A stretch of 39,997 nt of DNA from JAXGPF01 sp964463985. Its GTDB lineage: Bacteria; Verrucomicrobiota; Kiritimatiellia; JAAZAB01. Positions 7,905-15,811 of this stretch are shown piece after piece. Under the pieces are notes generated by a model. That model was given only the letters and a program-made list of their open reading frames with translations, was not told the origin of the DNA and ran no database searches. A program made the translations under genes and the position numbers. The stretch is taken from contig CAYXEK010000023.1 of the NCBI GenBank assembly GCA_964463985.1, positions 1 through 39,997 on the forward strand, given 5' to 3'. Position 1 is the stretch's first letter. Each line of letters starts with the position of its first letter.

Positions 7905-9944
7905 ATGCCTTTGATCAGCAAGGTTGGCCGGAGTTCCATCGGCGTGCGCTTGACTTTGCTGGCAATGTACGTCCTGCTGGGGGTCGGCGCGGTGACGATG
8001 GTTTATCCGTTTGCCTTGATGCTTTCCATGTCCACCGTCGGACGCGGCGAGTGCCAGGAATTCCGGCTTGTGCCCCGTTACCTGGTCAGCGAGGCGGCGC
8101 TCTTCAAGCGTTATTTGCTGGACAGCATTCCCTCGGGGTGGGGCGGCAGCGCCATGAGCGATTACCCCGTGAATATGATCGCCGGCTGGTTCGGACGCGA
8201 TTACTGGTTTAATTCATCCGACGTGCGCGAAGACGATCTCCGTCCGGTAATGAACACGCCCGCCGCGCAGCGCGCCGCCATCGCCGGCGACATGCGCGCC
8301 TTCCTGCTGGAAGCCTGTCCGGGCGAATTCAAAACGCCTGCTTTCCTGTTTGACCGGGATGGTCCTTTCGCCCTGATGCCGGATTTTTATGGCTGGCTGC
8401 GGAATAAATACGGCGTTCTGGACGCCGTTAACCGCGCCTACAACGACAACGCCGCAAGTTGGGAGGAAGTCGGCGCGCCGGTGGAACAGCCCAACCGCCG
8501 GCCGGAACAGCGGGCGCGCAACCTGGATTGGCGCGCGTTCCTGGAACAACGGCCGCCCGAACGGACGGGATTGTTTGACGCCGATTACCATGTTTTCCGC
8601 CTCGTCAACCGCCTGGACCTGCCGGATAATTACCCCGGCGCGCGGGCGCCGGACGGCTCCGTTATCCGGTCTTTGATCACTTACGACGACTTGATGGCCG
8701 GCCGCTTGGGCGAGGATGCCGTGGCTGAGTTTTTCCGCAAATTCGCGCCGCCGATTTTCATGCGGATTGACCTCGTCAAGGCCGCCGGGGCCTGGCGGAC
8801 GTTCCTCCGGGACCGCGATCGCGCACCGGAATTGCCATTGACGGAACGCCTGCCGGATGATTTGAAACTGGCGGGATTATGGGCGTCTTTTGTCCAGCGC
8901 GAATGCCCGCCGGCGGCGCTCAGCCTTGTCCGGCCGGAGGATCACTGGCGCACATTCCTGCGCGCGCGGTACGCGGACATTGCGGACTTGAATCGCGCCC
9001 ATGGCGCGGATTACCGCGAATTCAACGAGGCGCGGCTGCCCCATGCCGTTTTCCGCTACGATTGTTTTCTCCGCGAGCGGCCCGGCCTCCGGCGCGCCTA
9101 TTTCCTGAATAACTACCGCAAGGTGCTGGAATTCGCCGTGCTGCACGGCGCCGCCATGCGGGTGACCTTGATTTACATTATCCTGACCATTGCCGCCACC
9201 CTCACCGTCAACCCGCTGGCGGCTTACGCCATGTCGCGCTTCCGTCTCAAGGAATCGCATCATATTCTCCTGTTCCTGCTGGTCACCATGACATTTCCCG
9301 GCGAAGTGCTGATGATCCCGAGCTTTCTGATGATCAAATCATTTCCCCTTGGGCAGTTGGCCGCGGGGGCGGCCTGCCTCGTCCTGTTTTACTGGCTGAC
9401 GCGCCGACTGGCCCGGCGCCTGCCGCTGCCTGCCGCTTTGCTGCTGGCCGCGATACTTCCCGGCTTGCTCGGCGGCTGGGCGTTGCCGCGTCTCGCGGCA
9501 CACTGGAACCTCGACCTTTCCGTGAGTTTGATGAACAGTTTCTGGGCCCTGGTGCTGCCCGGCATGGCCAATGGCTACGGTATATTCCTGCTGAAGGGAT
9601 TCTTCGACAGCCTGCCGCCGGAACTGTACGAGGCCGGCTTGATTGACGGGGCCGGGGAGTTCCGCATGTTCTGGCGCATCACCCTGCCGCTGTGCAAGCC
9701 GATCCTGGCAGTGCTGGCGCTGGGGGCGTTCAGCGGCGCCTACGGCGCGTTCATGCACGCATTCCTGACCTGCCAGGATCCGAAAATGTGGACGTTCATG
9801 GTGTTTCTCTACGAGTTTCAACAGACCCACAGCCTGCCGATGGTGATGGCCTCGCTGGTCGTGGCGGCTGTTCCCACTTTGCTCGTTTTTATTTTCTGCC
9901 AGAATATCATCCTGCGGGGGATTGTCATTCCCACGTTCAAGTAA
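7905..9944 (+). CDS. MalG-type ABC permease with large extracytoplasmic insert
   Basis: 679 residues, more than twice the usual 280 for a MalG/UgpE permease. Residues 16-43 are the first membrane helix. Residues 46-410 are a mostly hydrophilic insert that should sit outside the membrane. The remaining permease core runs from about 415 to 679, with the EAA loop at 572-601 (ELYEAGLIDGAGEFRMFWRI). The insert holds two related segments, at 160-192 (WLRNKYGVLDAVNRAY) and 348-380 (FLRARYADIADLNRAH), an internal duplication reminiscent of segments in some glycosidase-like proteins. A further extra hydrophobic hairpin at about 484-532 mirrors one in the partner permease. The start overlaps the ribosome-site region GGGAGGAA of the upstream stop. 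It is the second half of the channel. Confidence 0.88.
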   Translation: MPLISKVGRSSIGVRLTLLAMYVLLGVGAVTMVYPFALMLSMSTVGRGECQEFRLVPRYLVSEAALFKRYLLDSIPSGWGGSAMSDYPVNMIAGWFGRDYWFNSSDVREDDLRPVMNTPAAQRAAIAGDMRAFLLEACPGEFKTPAFLFDRDGPFALMPDFYGWLRNKYGVLDAVNRAYNDNAASWEEVGAPVEQPNRRPEQRARNLDWRAFLEQRPPERTGLFDADYHVFRLVNRLDLPDNYPGARAPDGSVIRSLITYDDLMAGRLGEDAVAEFFRKFAPPIFMRIDLVKAAGAWRTFLRDRDRAPELPLTERLPDDLKLAGLWASFVQRECPPAALSLVRPEDHWRTFLRARYADIADLNRAHGADYREFNEARLPHAVFRYDCFLRERPGLRRAYFLNNYRKVLEFAVLHGAAMRVTLIYIILTIAATLTVNPLAAYAMSRFRLKESHHILLFLLVTMTFPGEVLMIPSFLMIKSFPLGQLAAGAACLVLFYWLTRRLARRLPLPAALLLAAILPGLLGGWALPRLAAHWNLDLSVSLMNSFWALVLPGMANGYGIFLLKGFFDSLPPELYEAGLIDGAGEFRMFWRITLPLCKPILAVLALGAFSGAYGAFMHAFLTCQDPKMWTFMVFLYEFQQTHSLPMVMASLVVAAVPTLLVFIFCQNIILRGIVIPTFK

Positions 9945-9973
9945 ATTCACGCTGCGCTTAGGTTGAGGTGAAC

Positions 9974-11077
9974 ATGGCTGAAGTTGTACTGGAGCATGTC
10001 TGGAAATATTATCCCGGCAATGTGGCCGCGGTGCGGGATTTCAACCTGACCGTCCATGACCGCGAATTTGCGGTGCTGGTCGGACCGTCCGGCTGCGGCA
10101 AATCCACCACGCTGCGCATGATCGCCGGTCTTGAGGAAGTCAGCCGCGGTTCCGTCCGGATTGGTTCCAGGGTGGTTAATGATATCCCTCCCAAGGATCG
10201 GGATATCGCGATGGTGTTCCAGAATTACGCCTTGTATCCCCACATGACGGTTTACGAAAACATGGCCTTCGGCCTGCGCCTGCGCAAATTCAAGCGCGCG
10301 GAAATTGATCGGCGCGTGCGGGAAGCGGCGGAAATCCTGGGGATTACCGAGTATCTTCAAAGACGTCCGAAGGCGCTTTCCGGCGGCCAGCGCCAGCGCG
10401 TGGCCGTGGGACGCGCCATCGTGCGCAAGCCGGCGGCGTTTCTGTTCGACGAGCCGCTGTCCAACCTGGACGCCAAGCTGCGGGTGCAGATGCGCACGGA
10501 AATCAGCCGGCTGCACAAGCGGCTTGAAGCGACCATGATTTATGTCACCCACGACCAGGTGGAAGCCATGACCATGGGCGACCGGATCGTGGTGATGAAG
10601 GACGGCGTGGCGCAGCAGGTGGATGTCCCGCTCAAAATCTACGAAGCGCCGGCCAACTTGTTCGTGGCGGGATTTATCGGCATGCCTCCCATGAACTTCT
10701 TCAAGGGGTCCATCGTTTCCGCCAATGGACGCCCGGTTTTTCGCGGCGATCAGATCGAACTGGGCTTGCCGGCAGCCTGGCGCGGCGCGGCGGAAAAACT
10801 GGCCGGCGCGCCGGCAACACTCGGCATCCGGCCGGAAAATATCGGCTCCGCCGCCGCCGCGGCCGATCCGAATGCGCTCCGGCTGACCGCGCGGGTGGAA
10901 TTGGTTGAATTGATGGGATCGGAAACTTTCCTGCACCTGCGTTCCGGTGCGGAGCTGTTTATCGCCCGGGTGGACGCCCATGAAAAGTTTCAGGTTGGAC
11001 AGGATTGCCGCCTGCCGGTGGCGATTGACCGGGCGCATCTCTTTGATGCCCGCACGGGCGTCAACCTGACTGCTTGA
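9974..11077 (+). CDS. ABC transporter ATP-binding protein, MalK/UgpC type
   Basis: 367 residues from the ATG at 9974, chosen over the GTG at 9968 because GAGGTG sits 4 nt upstream and would itself contain the GTG. Walker A is GPSGCGKST, the Q-loop lies in MVFQNYALYPHM, the signature is LSGGQRQRVAVGRA, Walker B is AFLFDEPLSNLDA, and the switch histidine is in YVTHDQVEAM. Residues from about 240 form the regulatory OB/TOBE domain of MalK-like ATPases. It energises import by the two preceding permeases, 29 bp upstream. Such subunits sometimes serve several importers in a cell; here it is physically linked to one. Confidence 0.93.
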   Translation: MAEVVLEHVWKYYPGNVAAVRDFNLTVHDREFAVLVGPSGCGKSTTLRMIAGLEEVSRGSVRIGSRVVNDIPPKDRDIAMVFQNYALYPHMTVYENMAFGLRLRKFKRAEIDRRVREAAEILGITEYLQRRPKALSGGQRQRVAVGRAIVRKPAAFLFDEPLSNLDAKLRVQMRTEISRLHKRLEATMIYVTHDQVEAMTMGDRIVVMKDGVAQQVDVPLKIYEAPANLFVAGFIGMPPMNFFKGSIVSANGRPVFRGDQIELGLPAAWRGAAEKLAGAPATLGIRPENIGSAAAAADPNALRLTARVELVELMGSETFLHLRSGAELFIARVDAHEKFQVGQDCRLPVAIDRAHLFDARTGVNLTA

Positions 11078-11083
11078 ATGCTG

Positions 11084-13552
11084 CTAAATGAACAGCGTCA
11101 TGTCCGCTCCCGTGGACTCATCCAGGAACGCGGCGACCCCGCCGATTTCCAGGCCGTCAATCAATTCTTCGCGCTTCAACCCCATGACATCCATGGACAT
11201 CGAACAGACCACCAGTTTCACGCCGGAGGCCTGGGCTTGGGCGATCATGCCCGGCAGCGAATCCACTTGCTTGGCGCGCATGACCCGGCGCATTAAAGCC
11301 GTGCCGAGGCCGCCCATGTGCATCTTGGAAAGGCGCAGCGCGGCGGCGCCTTTCGGCATCATCCAGCCGAACATGCGATCCAAAAGGCTTTTGCCCGGCG
11401 CTTGCGGCCCGCTGCGGCGCAGGGCGTTTAAACCCCAGAAGGTGAAAAACATCACCACTTCGCTGCCCATGGCCACCGCTCCGTTGGCGATGACGAAGGC
11501 GGCCAGCACCTTGTCGAGGTCGCCGGAAAAGACCACCATGGTCTTGCGCGGCTTGCCGGCGGCGGCTGTTTGGCCGGCAGCCGCGCCACCCGGCGGCGTC
11601 AGGCCGCCCTTGCGGATGCGCAGGCGCACCAGGGCGCCGTCGCGTTCCTGGCTGACTACCGTGTGACCGAAGTGGCGGCACCATGCTGCGCCGTCGGCGG
11701 CAAAGCCTGGGTCGGAAGCGGTTACCACCAATTCATCGCCTGCCTGCAGGCCGTGCATGGTTTCCGCCACGCGGCGGATTGGTCCCGGGCATTGCAACCC
11801 GGCGCAGTTCAACTCCACCACCCGGCCCGGGGCGGGCGGGGCGGCGGCCGGCGCCAATTGGCGCTCTTCGGCGTATGACAGCAGCGGCGGCTCGGGAGTG
11901 CCGGGACAGATGCCCGTGCCGTGATAGTTGCAGAACGTCATCGTGCCGCCTGACAGCGTCTTGACGTCGTAACCGCGCTGTTTCAAAAGGCGGTAGGCCA
12001 GGTAGCTGCGGAATCCAACTTTGCAATACGCCAGGATTGTCCGATCGCGGGGCAGGCGTTTGAGGTTGGTGCGTAATTTGTCGAGCGGGATATTGACCGC
12101 CCCGGGAATATGCCAGGCATCGTATTCCATGACCGAGCGCACGTCCAGGATCATCGCGTTTTTGGTCTGATCGGGATATTCCTCCGGATACCATAGTTCC
12201 AGGTCGCCCAGCAGCAGATTGGCGCCGATGAAACCGGCCATGTTGACCGGATCCTTGGCGGAACCGTAGGGCGGGGCATAAGCCAGTTCCAGGGATTCCA
12301 GGTCGCGGACTGTCAGCCCGGCGCGGATGGCCGTTGCCAGGACGTCAAGACGCTTGTCCACGCCGTCGAATCCGACGACTTGCGCTCCCAGGAGTTTGCC
12401 TTCCTCCGGCGTAAACAACACTTTCATGTACATCGGAGCGCTGCCGGGGTAATACCCGGCATGGCCGGAAGGGTGCAGATAGATTTTGCGGTAAGATATG
12501 CCGGCGCGCTTGAGCGATTTTTCATTGGCGCCCGTGCCGCCGCCGGTCATGTCAAAAACCTTGACGATCGCCGTGCCCAGCGTAGCGGTGTAAACGGTGG
12601 CGCGGCCGCAGACGTTTTCGCCCGCTACCCGGCCCTGGCGGTTGGCCGGTCCGGCCAGCGGCAGCAGGGCAGGGCAACAAAGGGCAAAATCCTTGACTTC
12701 CACGGCATCTCCGGCGGCGTAAATGTCGGGATCGTTGGTCCGCATGTGTTCGTCTACCTGGATGCCGCCGCGCTGCCCGATTGTCAGGCCGGCGGCGCGC
12801 GCCAGTTGTACATCCGGCTTGACGCCGGCGGATAAAATCACCAGGTCGGCCACGAGCATTTTGCCGTTGACGAGTTCCGTGCGCACGCGTCCATCGCTGT
12901 CGGTAAAAGCCGCGGCGGCTACGCCCAGGTGCAGGTTCACGCCTTGCCAGCGCAGGTGGTTTTCCAGCGGCCGCGCCATTTCGCGGTCGAGCGGCGGCAT
13001 CACCTGGTCCACCATTTCCACCAGGTCAACGGCCAGACCCCGATCCCGCAGGTTCTCCGCCATTTCCACCCCGATGTAGCCGCCGCCGATCACCACCGCC
13101 GCCTTGGCGCCCTTTTCAAGCAGCGCAATGATGCGGTCCATGTCGGCTATATTGCGCAGCACGCAGATGCGCGGGTGGTCAATCCCGGGCAGCGGCGGCC
13201 GCAGCGGAGTGGCGCCGGGCGCCAGGACGAGCTTATCGTACGATTCCGTGTAGGTTTTGCCCGTGGCCAGTTCGCGCACCCGCACCTGCCGGGCCGCGCG
13301 GTCAATGGCCTCGACTTCCGCGCCGGTCCGCACGTCGAGATTGAGCGTGGCGGCCAGGCTTTCCGGCGTTTGAAGCAGCAACTGGTCGCGGTCGGCGATC
13401 GCCCCGCCGATATGGTAAGGCAGCCCGCAGTTGGCGAAGGAAACGAATTCGCCGCGTTCAAACACGATGATGGACGCATGTTCATCCAGGCGGCGCGCCC
13501 GCGCCGCCGCCGACATCCCCGCGGCCACTCCGCCGACAACTATGAGTTTCAT
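11084..13552 (-). CDS. CoA-disulfide reductase-like flavoprotein with rhodanese, TusA and DsrE domains
   Basis: 822 residues from the ATG at 13552, preferred over an upstream TTG because TGGAG lies about 9 nt before it. Residues 1-450 are a flavin disulfide reductase with an FAD-binding N-terminus (IVVGGVAAGMSAA) and the single redox cysteine C42 in SFANCGLPYHIGG, as in CoA-disulfide and NADH oxidase-type enzymes. Residues 455-550 are a rhodanese domain with C510 in AYCKVGFRS. A TusA/SirA domain around 570-640 carries C588 in LQCPGP. Residues 665-822 are DsrE/F-like (MVVFSGDLDKVLAAF). This chain of four sulfur-handling units is a known architecture, expected to reduce CoA-disulfide or polysulfide and pass sulfane sulfur between cysteines. 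It converges on the importer ATPase with a 6-bp gap. Confidence 0.9.
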   Translation of the reverse strand: MKLIVVGGVAAGMSAAARARRLDEHASIIVFERGEFVSFANCGLPYHIGGAIADRDQLLLQTPESLAATLNLDVRTGAEVEAIDRAARQVRVRELATGKTYTESYDKLVLAPGATPLRPPLPGIDHPRICVLRNIADMDRIIALLEKGAKAAVVIGGGYIGVEMAENLRDRGLAVDLVEMVDQVMPPLDREMARPLENHLRWQGVNLHLGVAAAAFTDSDGRVRTELVNGKMLVADLVILSAGVKPDVQLARAAGLTIGQRGGIQVDEHMRTNDPDIYAAGDAVEVKDFALCCPALLPLAGPANRQGRVAGENVCGRATVYTATLGTAIVKVFDMTGGGTGANEKSLKRAGISYRKIYLHPSGHAGYYPGSAPMYMKVLFTPEEGKLLGAQVVGFDGVDKRLDVLATAIRAGLTVRDLESLELAYAPPYGSAKDPVNMAGFIGANLLLGDLELWYPEEYPDQTKNAMILDVRSVMEYDAWHIPGAVNIPLDKLRTNLKRLPRDRTILAYCKVGFRSYLAYRLLKQRGYDVKTLSGGTMTFCNYHGTGICPGTPEPPLLSYAEERQLAPAAAPPAPGRVVELNCAGLQCPGPIRRVAETMHGLQAGDELVVTASDPGFAADGAAWCRHFGHTVVSQERDGALVRLRIRKGGLTPPGGAAAGQTAAAGKPRKTMVVFSGDLDKVLAAFVIANGAVAMGSEVVMFFTFWGLNALRRSGPQAPGKSLLDRMFGWMMPKGAAALRLSKMHMGGLGTALMRRVMRAKQVDSLPGMIAQAQASGVKLVVCSMSMDVMGLKREELIDGLEIGGVAAFLDESTGADMTLFI

Positions 13553-13680
13553 GGTCAAATGCTCCAGGTTATTTCAAAATTAATGCTTGAACTTTCCGCA
13601 ACCAATCATGCGGTGATCAGCATAGCCCGGTTCTCCATAACGTACAATCCCAAAATTCCCCGCCTGTCGCGGCCAAAGCC

Positions 13681-13740
13681 GCGTCCTGCGTAGTCCGACG
13701 AAGCAGGGCCGCGTCCTGCGTAGTCCGACGAAGCAGGGCA
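13681..13740. repeat. Tandem pair of a 30-bp repeat
   Basis: Two adjacent copies (13681-13710 and 13711-13740) of a unit containing TCCTGCGTAGTCCGACGAAG differ only at the last base. Each unit is itself partly palindromic (CCTGC and GCAGG). A third, single copy with one mismatch lies at 34637-34660. The surrounding gap, 13553-14104, carries no convincing gene apart from these repeats. Confidence 0.75.
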
Positions 13741-13767
13741 TGTAGCATTCCGGTTCTGTGTTTTACT

Positions 13768-13848
13768 TTGGAGTGCGGCGGCTTGACGCCGCTTTTGCAG
13801 TTCTTAACGTTGATCGGATGAAAGCGGCGTCGAGCCGCCGCAGTCCAA
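13768..13848. repeat. Palindromic intergenic element, hairpin family 1
   Basis: A 28-base arm at 13768-13795 starting TTTGGAGTGCGGCGGCTTGA is nearly complementary to 13821-13848, which ends CCGCAGTCCAAA; the loop is about 25 bases. A relative with the same TTTGGAGTGCG/CGCACTCCAAA ends is found at 17792-17872, so this is a dispersed family and not only a local terminator. Confidence 0.75.
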
Positions 13849-13873
13849 AATGCGGCCCGCCCGCCTGCGCCCG

Positions 13874-13944
13874 GCTCACCCGGAGGGTTCGCCCCACCGG
13901 CCGAACACCCGGCATGCAAGGTGGGGCGAACCCTCCGGGTGAGC
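13874..13944. repeat. Perfect 25-bp inverted repeat, hairpin family 2
   Basis: 13874-13898 (GCTCACCCGGAGGGTTCGCC and five more bases) is the exact reverse complement of 13920-13944, separated by a 21-base loop. The right arm is followed by GCTGCAGCACAGTT (13943-13956), a 14-mer that recurs at 32607-32620 inside the kinase gene. No T-run follows, so it is a poor fit for a simple terminator. Confidence 0.85.
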
Positions 13945-14104
13945 TGCAGCACAGTTTGGGGCGACCACATTTCCGAAGCCTGCAACGAATCGCAGATGCG
14001 CCCGATACGCCCGGGTCATGTCATTTGCTTTGACAATTGCGACGGATTGAAATAATGTTGCCTGGAATAAACAATTCCGGTCATTGTCAAAGGATAACTC
14101 TCAC

Positions 14105-14209
14105 ATGCCCAAAAATTATCGTGTGTTGCTGGCGGACGACGAATTTCATATCCGGCTCATGATCTGCCCGCCGTTCGGCTCGTTGACGAACAGGCGTCCG
14201 TCAAACTGA
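14105..14209 (+). pseudogene. 5' fragment of a response-regulator receiver gene
   Basis: The ATG at 14105 has AAAGGA about 10 nt upstream. The first 19 codons read MPKNYRVLLADDEFHIRLM, the typical start of a CheY-like receiver domain: first beta strand followed by the acidic DD pair. From about 14160 the reading frame no longer resembles a receiver and stops at 14209. The following DNA is instead the 3' part of a pilus-type gene on the other strand. No phosphoacceptor aspartate region or output domain exists nearby. I read this as a gene beginning left at a deletion or recombination junction; a misassembly would look the same. Confidence 0.6.
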
Positions 14210-15105
14210 TAACCGTTGGCCGGATTGTTGTCGCTGTCGTATCCCAGGGCGGCATCCGTGGCGCTGACGGTATAAGGCGCGATATTGTCGTCTGCGGTCA
14301 TAATGCTCCAGACCTGGTTGGACCAGCCGGCGGCAGTGAAATTGCCGATCACGACATTGCCCTTGGCGCCCAGGATCAGCAGGTCTTTAGCCGCATTAAC
14401 CCTGGCGGTCGCTTCGGGGTCGGCATCGGGTTTGGGCCATGCGGGCGGATTGCGGTAAACCAGGTCGCCGGTAATGTGGATGTTGCGGCCGGCATAAATT
14501 ACGCCCTGGCCTGTGACCTGCCCGCGGATAATGACATCGCCCGGGACTATAACGGCTCCATTGATGGTAATTGGGTCGGCTGATCCGTCCAGCACCAGGC
14601 AACAGTCATCGGCAGTGCCGGCCAGGCCATCCGGGCCGGCGCCGGAGTAAACGTTGACCGCTAGATTGGAATTGTTCTGCGTTATCCGGCCTGCGGCGCT
14701 GCCGGCGAGTTCTGAAAGAGAGCCAATGGCCGGCAGGGCGATTTCGGGCAGGTTGATATTTTTGGTTTTATCGGGAGCGTAACCCATCGGCCAGGCGATA
14801 TCGTCCGATCCGGCCGGATTTGTCGGCCGCGCGCGCGGGGACGTGTTGGCCGGCCGCTGGTAATAATCCAGCGTCCAAAGGCGGGCATTGGCGGTAAGTT
14901 TTCCGGAGGCGAACCGGTTGCCGTTTATAACGGAGTCATTATTCATCCCAAAATTTCCATTCACGCGGAAATCGCCGTTAATCACCATGTTGGGTTTCAA
15001 CGCGCTGGAACTGCCGAGCAGGTAGCCATAATCAAACGGCGGAATGTCAGGGGTTGTGCGGGCGACCGGGATCAGCAGGATTTCTTCGATTTTTCGCGTG
15101 ACGGG
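14146..15105 (-). pseudogene. Fragment of a PilX-like pilus/secretion protein, lacking its N-terminus
   Basis: From about 15105 the frame reads VTRKIEEILLIPVARTTPDI, then PPFDYGYLLGSSS, and continues through the 14146-15000 segment with many short beta-type repeats (VINGDFRVNGNFGMNNDSVI; later PGDVIIRGQVTGQGVIYAGR, NIHITGDLVY). The TTG at 15000 is internal, not a true start. The look is that of large type IV pilus-associated proteins found in PVC bacteria, which begin with a membrane helix that is missing here. The 5' end runs out of frame into the pilin-like gene at 15072-15428, and the 3' end falls at the response-regulator junction near 14160. Both ends therefore look broken. Family assignment is by sequence style and moderately uncertain. 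Confidence 0.55.
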
Positions 15106-15428
15106 ACAGGGCGCCGGCCGGGCGGCGGCGCACCCGGCGGCAGGTTGGTCGCCAGAATGGTTGCGCTGAAATTCCAGGTGTTGAAGACCTCCATGATTTG
15201 ATCCATTGCCAGGGCGCCGGCTTCGAGCCGAAGACGGCTGGAGTGAATCATGGAATTGGCGAGCCTATGCGAGGCGAAAAGCATCATAGCCGCCAATCCG
15301 GCCAGTGCGATGGCCGAAAGCACTTCCACCAATGTCATGCCGGATCTGGCAGGCCTGTTTATTTCAGATGCCTGGGGCAGCGGGGAATGCACGACAATAA
15401 TCCTCATGACGGCGGCGGCGCCGTTCAC
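15072..15428 (-). pseudogene. PilV/GspI-like prepilin, 3'-truncated and frame-shifted into the next gene
   Basis: The 118-residue reading frame contains a prepilin cleavage/methylation signal, SGMTLVEVLSAIALAGLAAM, with the expected Gly before the cleavage site and Glu at +5, followed by a hydrophobic helix. It then reads RLRLEAGALAMDQIMEVFNT, as in minor pilins. After about residue 100 it turns into a low-quality tail rich in Pro and Arg and stops at 15072, while the alternative frame there continues as the PilX-like fragment. A start at GTG 15428 or ATG 15407 is possible; neither has a clear ribosome site. It follows a small ORF by 6 bp. Most likely a deletion joined the front of a minor pilin to the middle of another pilus gene. 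Confidence 0.6.
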
Positions 15429-15434
15429 AGAATA

Positions 15435-15608
15435 TCAAACTGGTTTGGGCGGTTTCAACTCGGGTTGCGGCCGCGCCATGGCCGTTTTTTTGGCAGCCAC
15501 GCGTTGCCTGATTTCTTCCTGGGTAAGCGTACGCGGGGAGGATGCCTCATTGCGCGTTTCTTCGGCGATTTCGCGCAGCATGCGATTTAAATCATATTTT
15601 GTTTGCAT
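15435..15608 (-). CDS. Small 57-residue hypothetical protein
   Basis: Starts at the ATG at 15608, preceded by GCAGGA at 3-8 nt. The protein begins MQTKYDLNRMLREIAEETRN, is mostly charged and helical in the first 45 residues, and ends in a Pro/Lys-rich tail (PQPELKPPKPV). There is no signal peptide or membrane segment. It sits just upstream of the truncated minor pilin in the same direction, so it was probably part of the same pilus operon. I do not recognise a family. Confidence 0.55.
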   Translation of the reverse strand: MQTKYDLNRMLREIAEETRNEASSPRTLTQEEIRQRVAAKKTAMARPQPELKPPKPV

Positions 15609-15677
15609 ATTCCTGCTTTCGGACGCTTGTATAGCATACGCCGGCCTGGATGTCACGGAAAATGCCGCTCCTGCATG

Positions 15678-15749
15678 CGGCTCACCACAGGTTCGCCCTC
15701 CATTGGTCATTTGAAATTTCAAGTTTGTGATTTCAGATTGGAGGGCGAA
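15678..15749. repeat. Imperfect palindromic repeat between small ORF and STAS gene
   Basis: TTCGCCCTCCA at 15692-15702 is the exact reverse complement of 15739-15749, around an AT-rich core. The left arm overlaps the 19-bp repeat shared, inverted, with 3162-3180. The remainder of the 15609-15811 gap shows no gene. Confidence 0.6.
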
Positions 15750-15811
15750 GCTGGGCTGAGCCGTTCCGGTTCACCCATGCAAATTATGGGTTCAGATTTT
15801 TGGGCAAGGGG

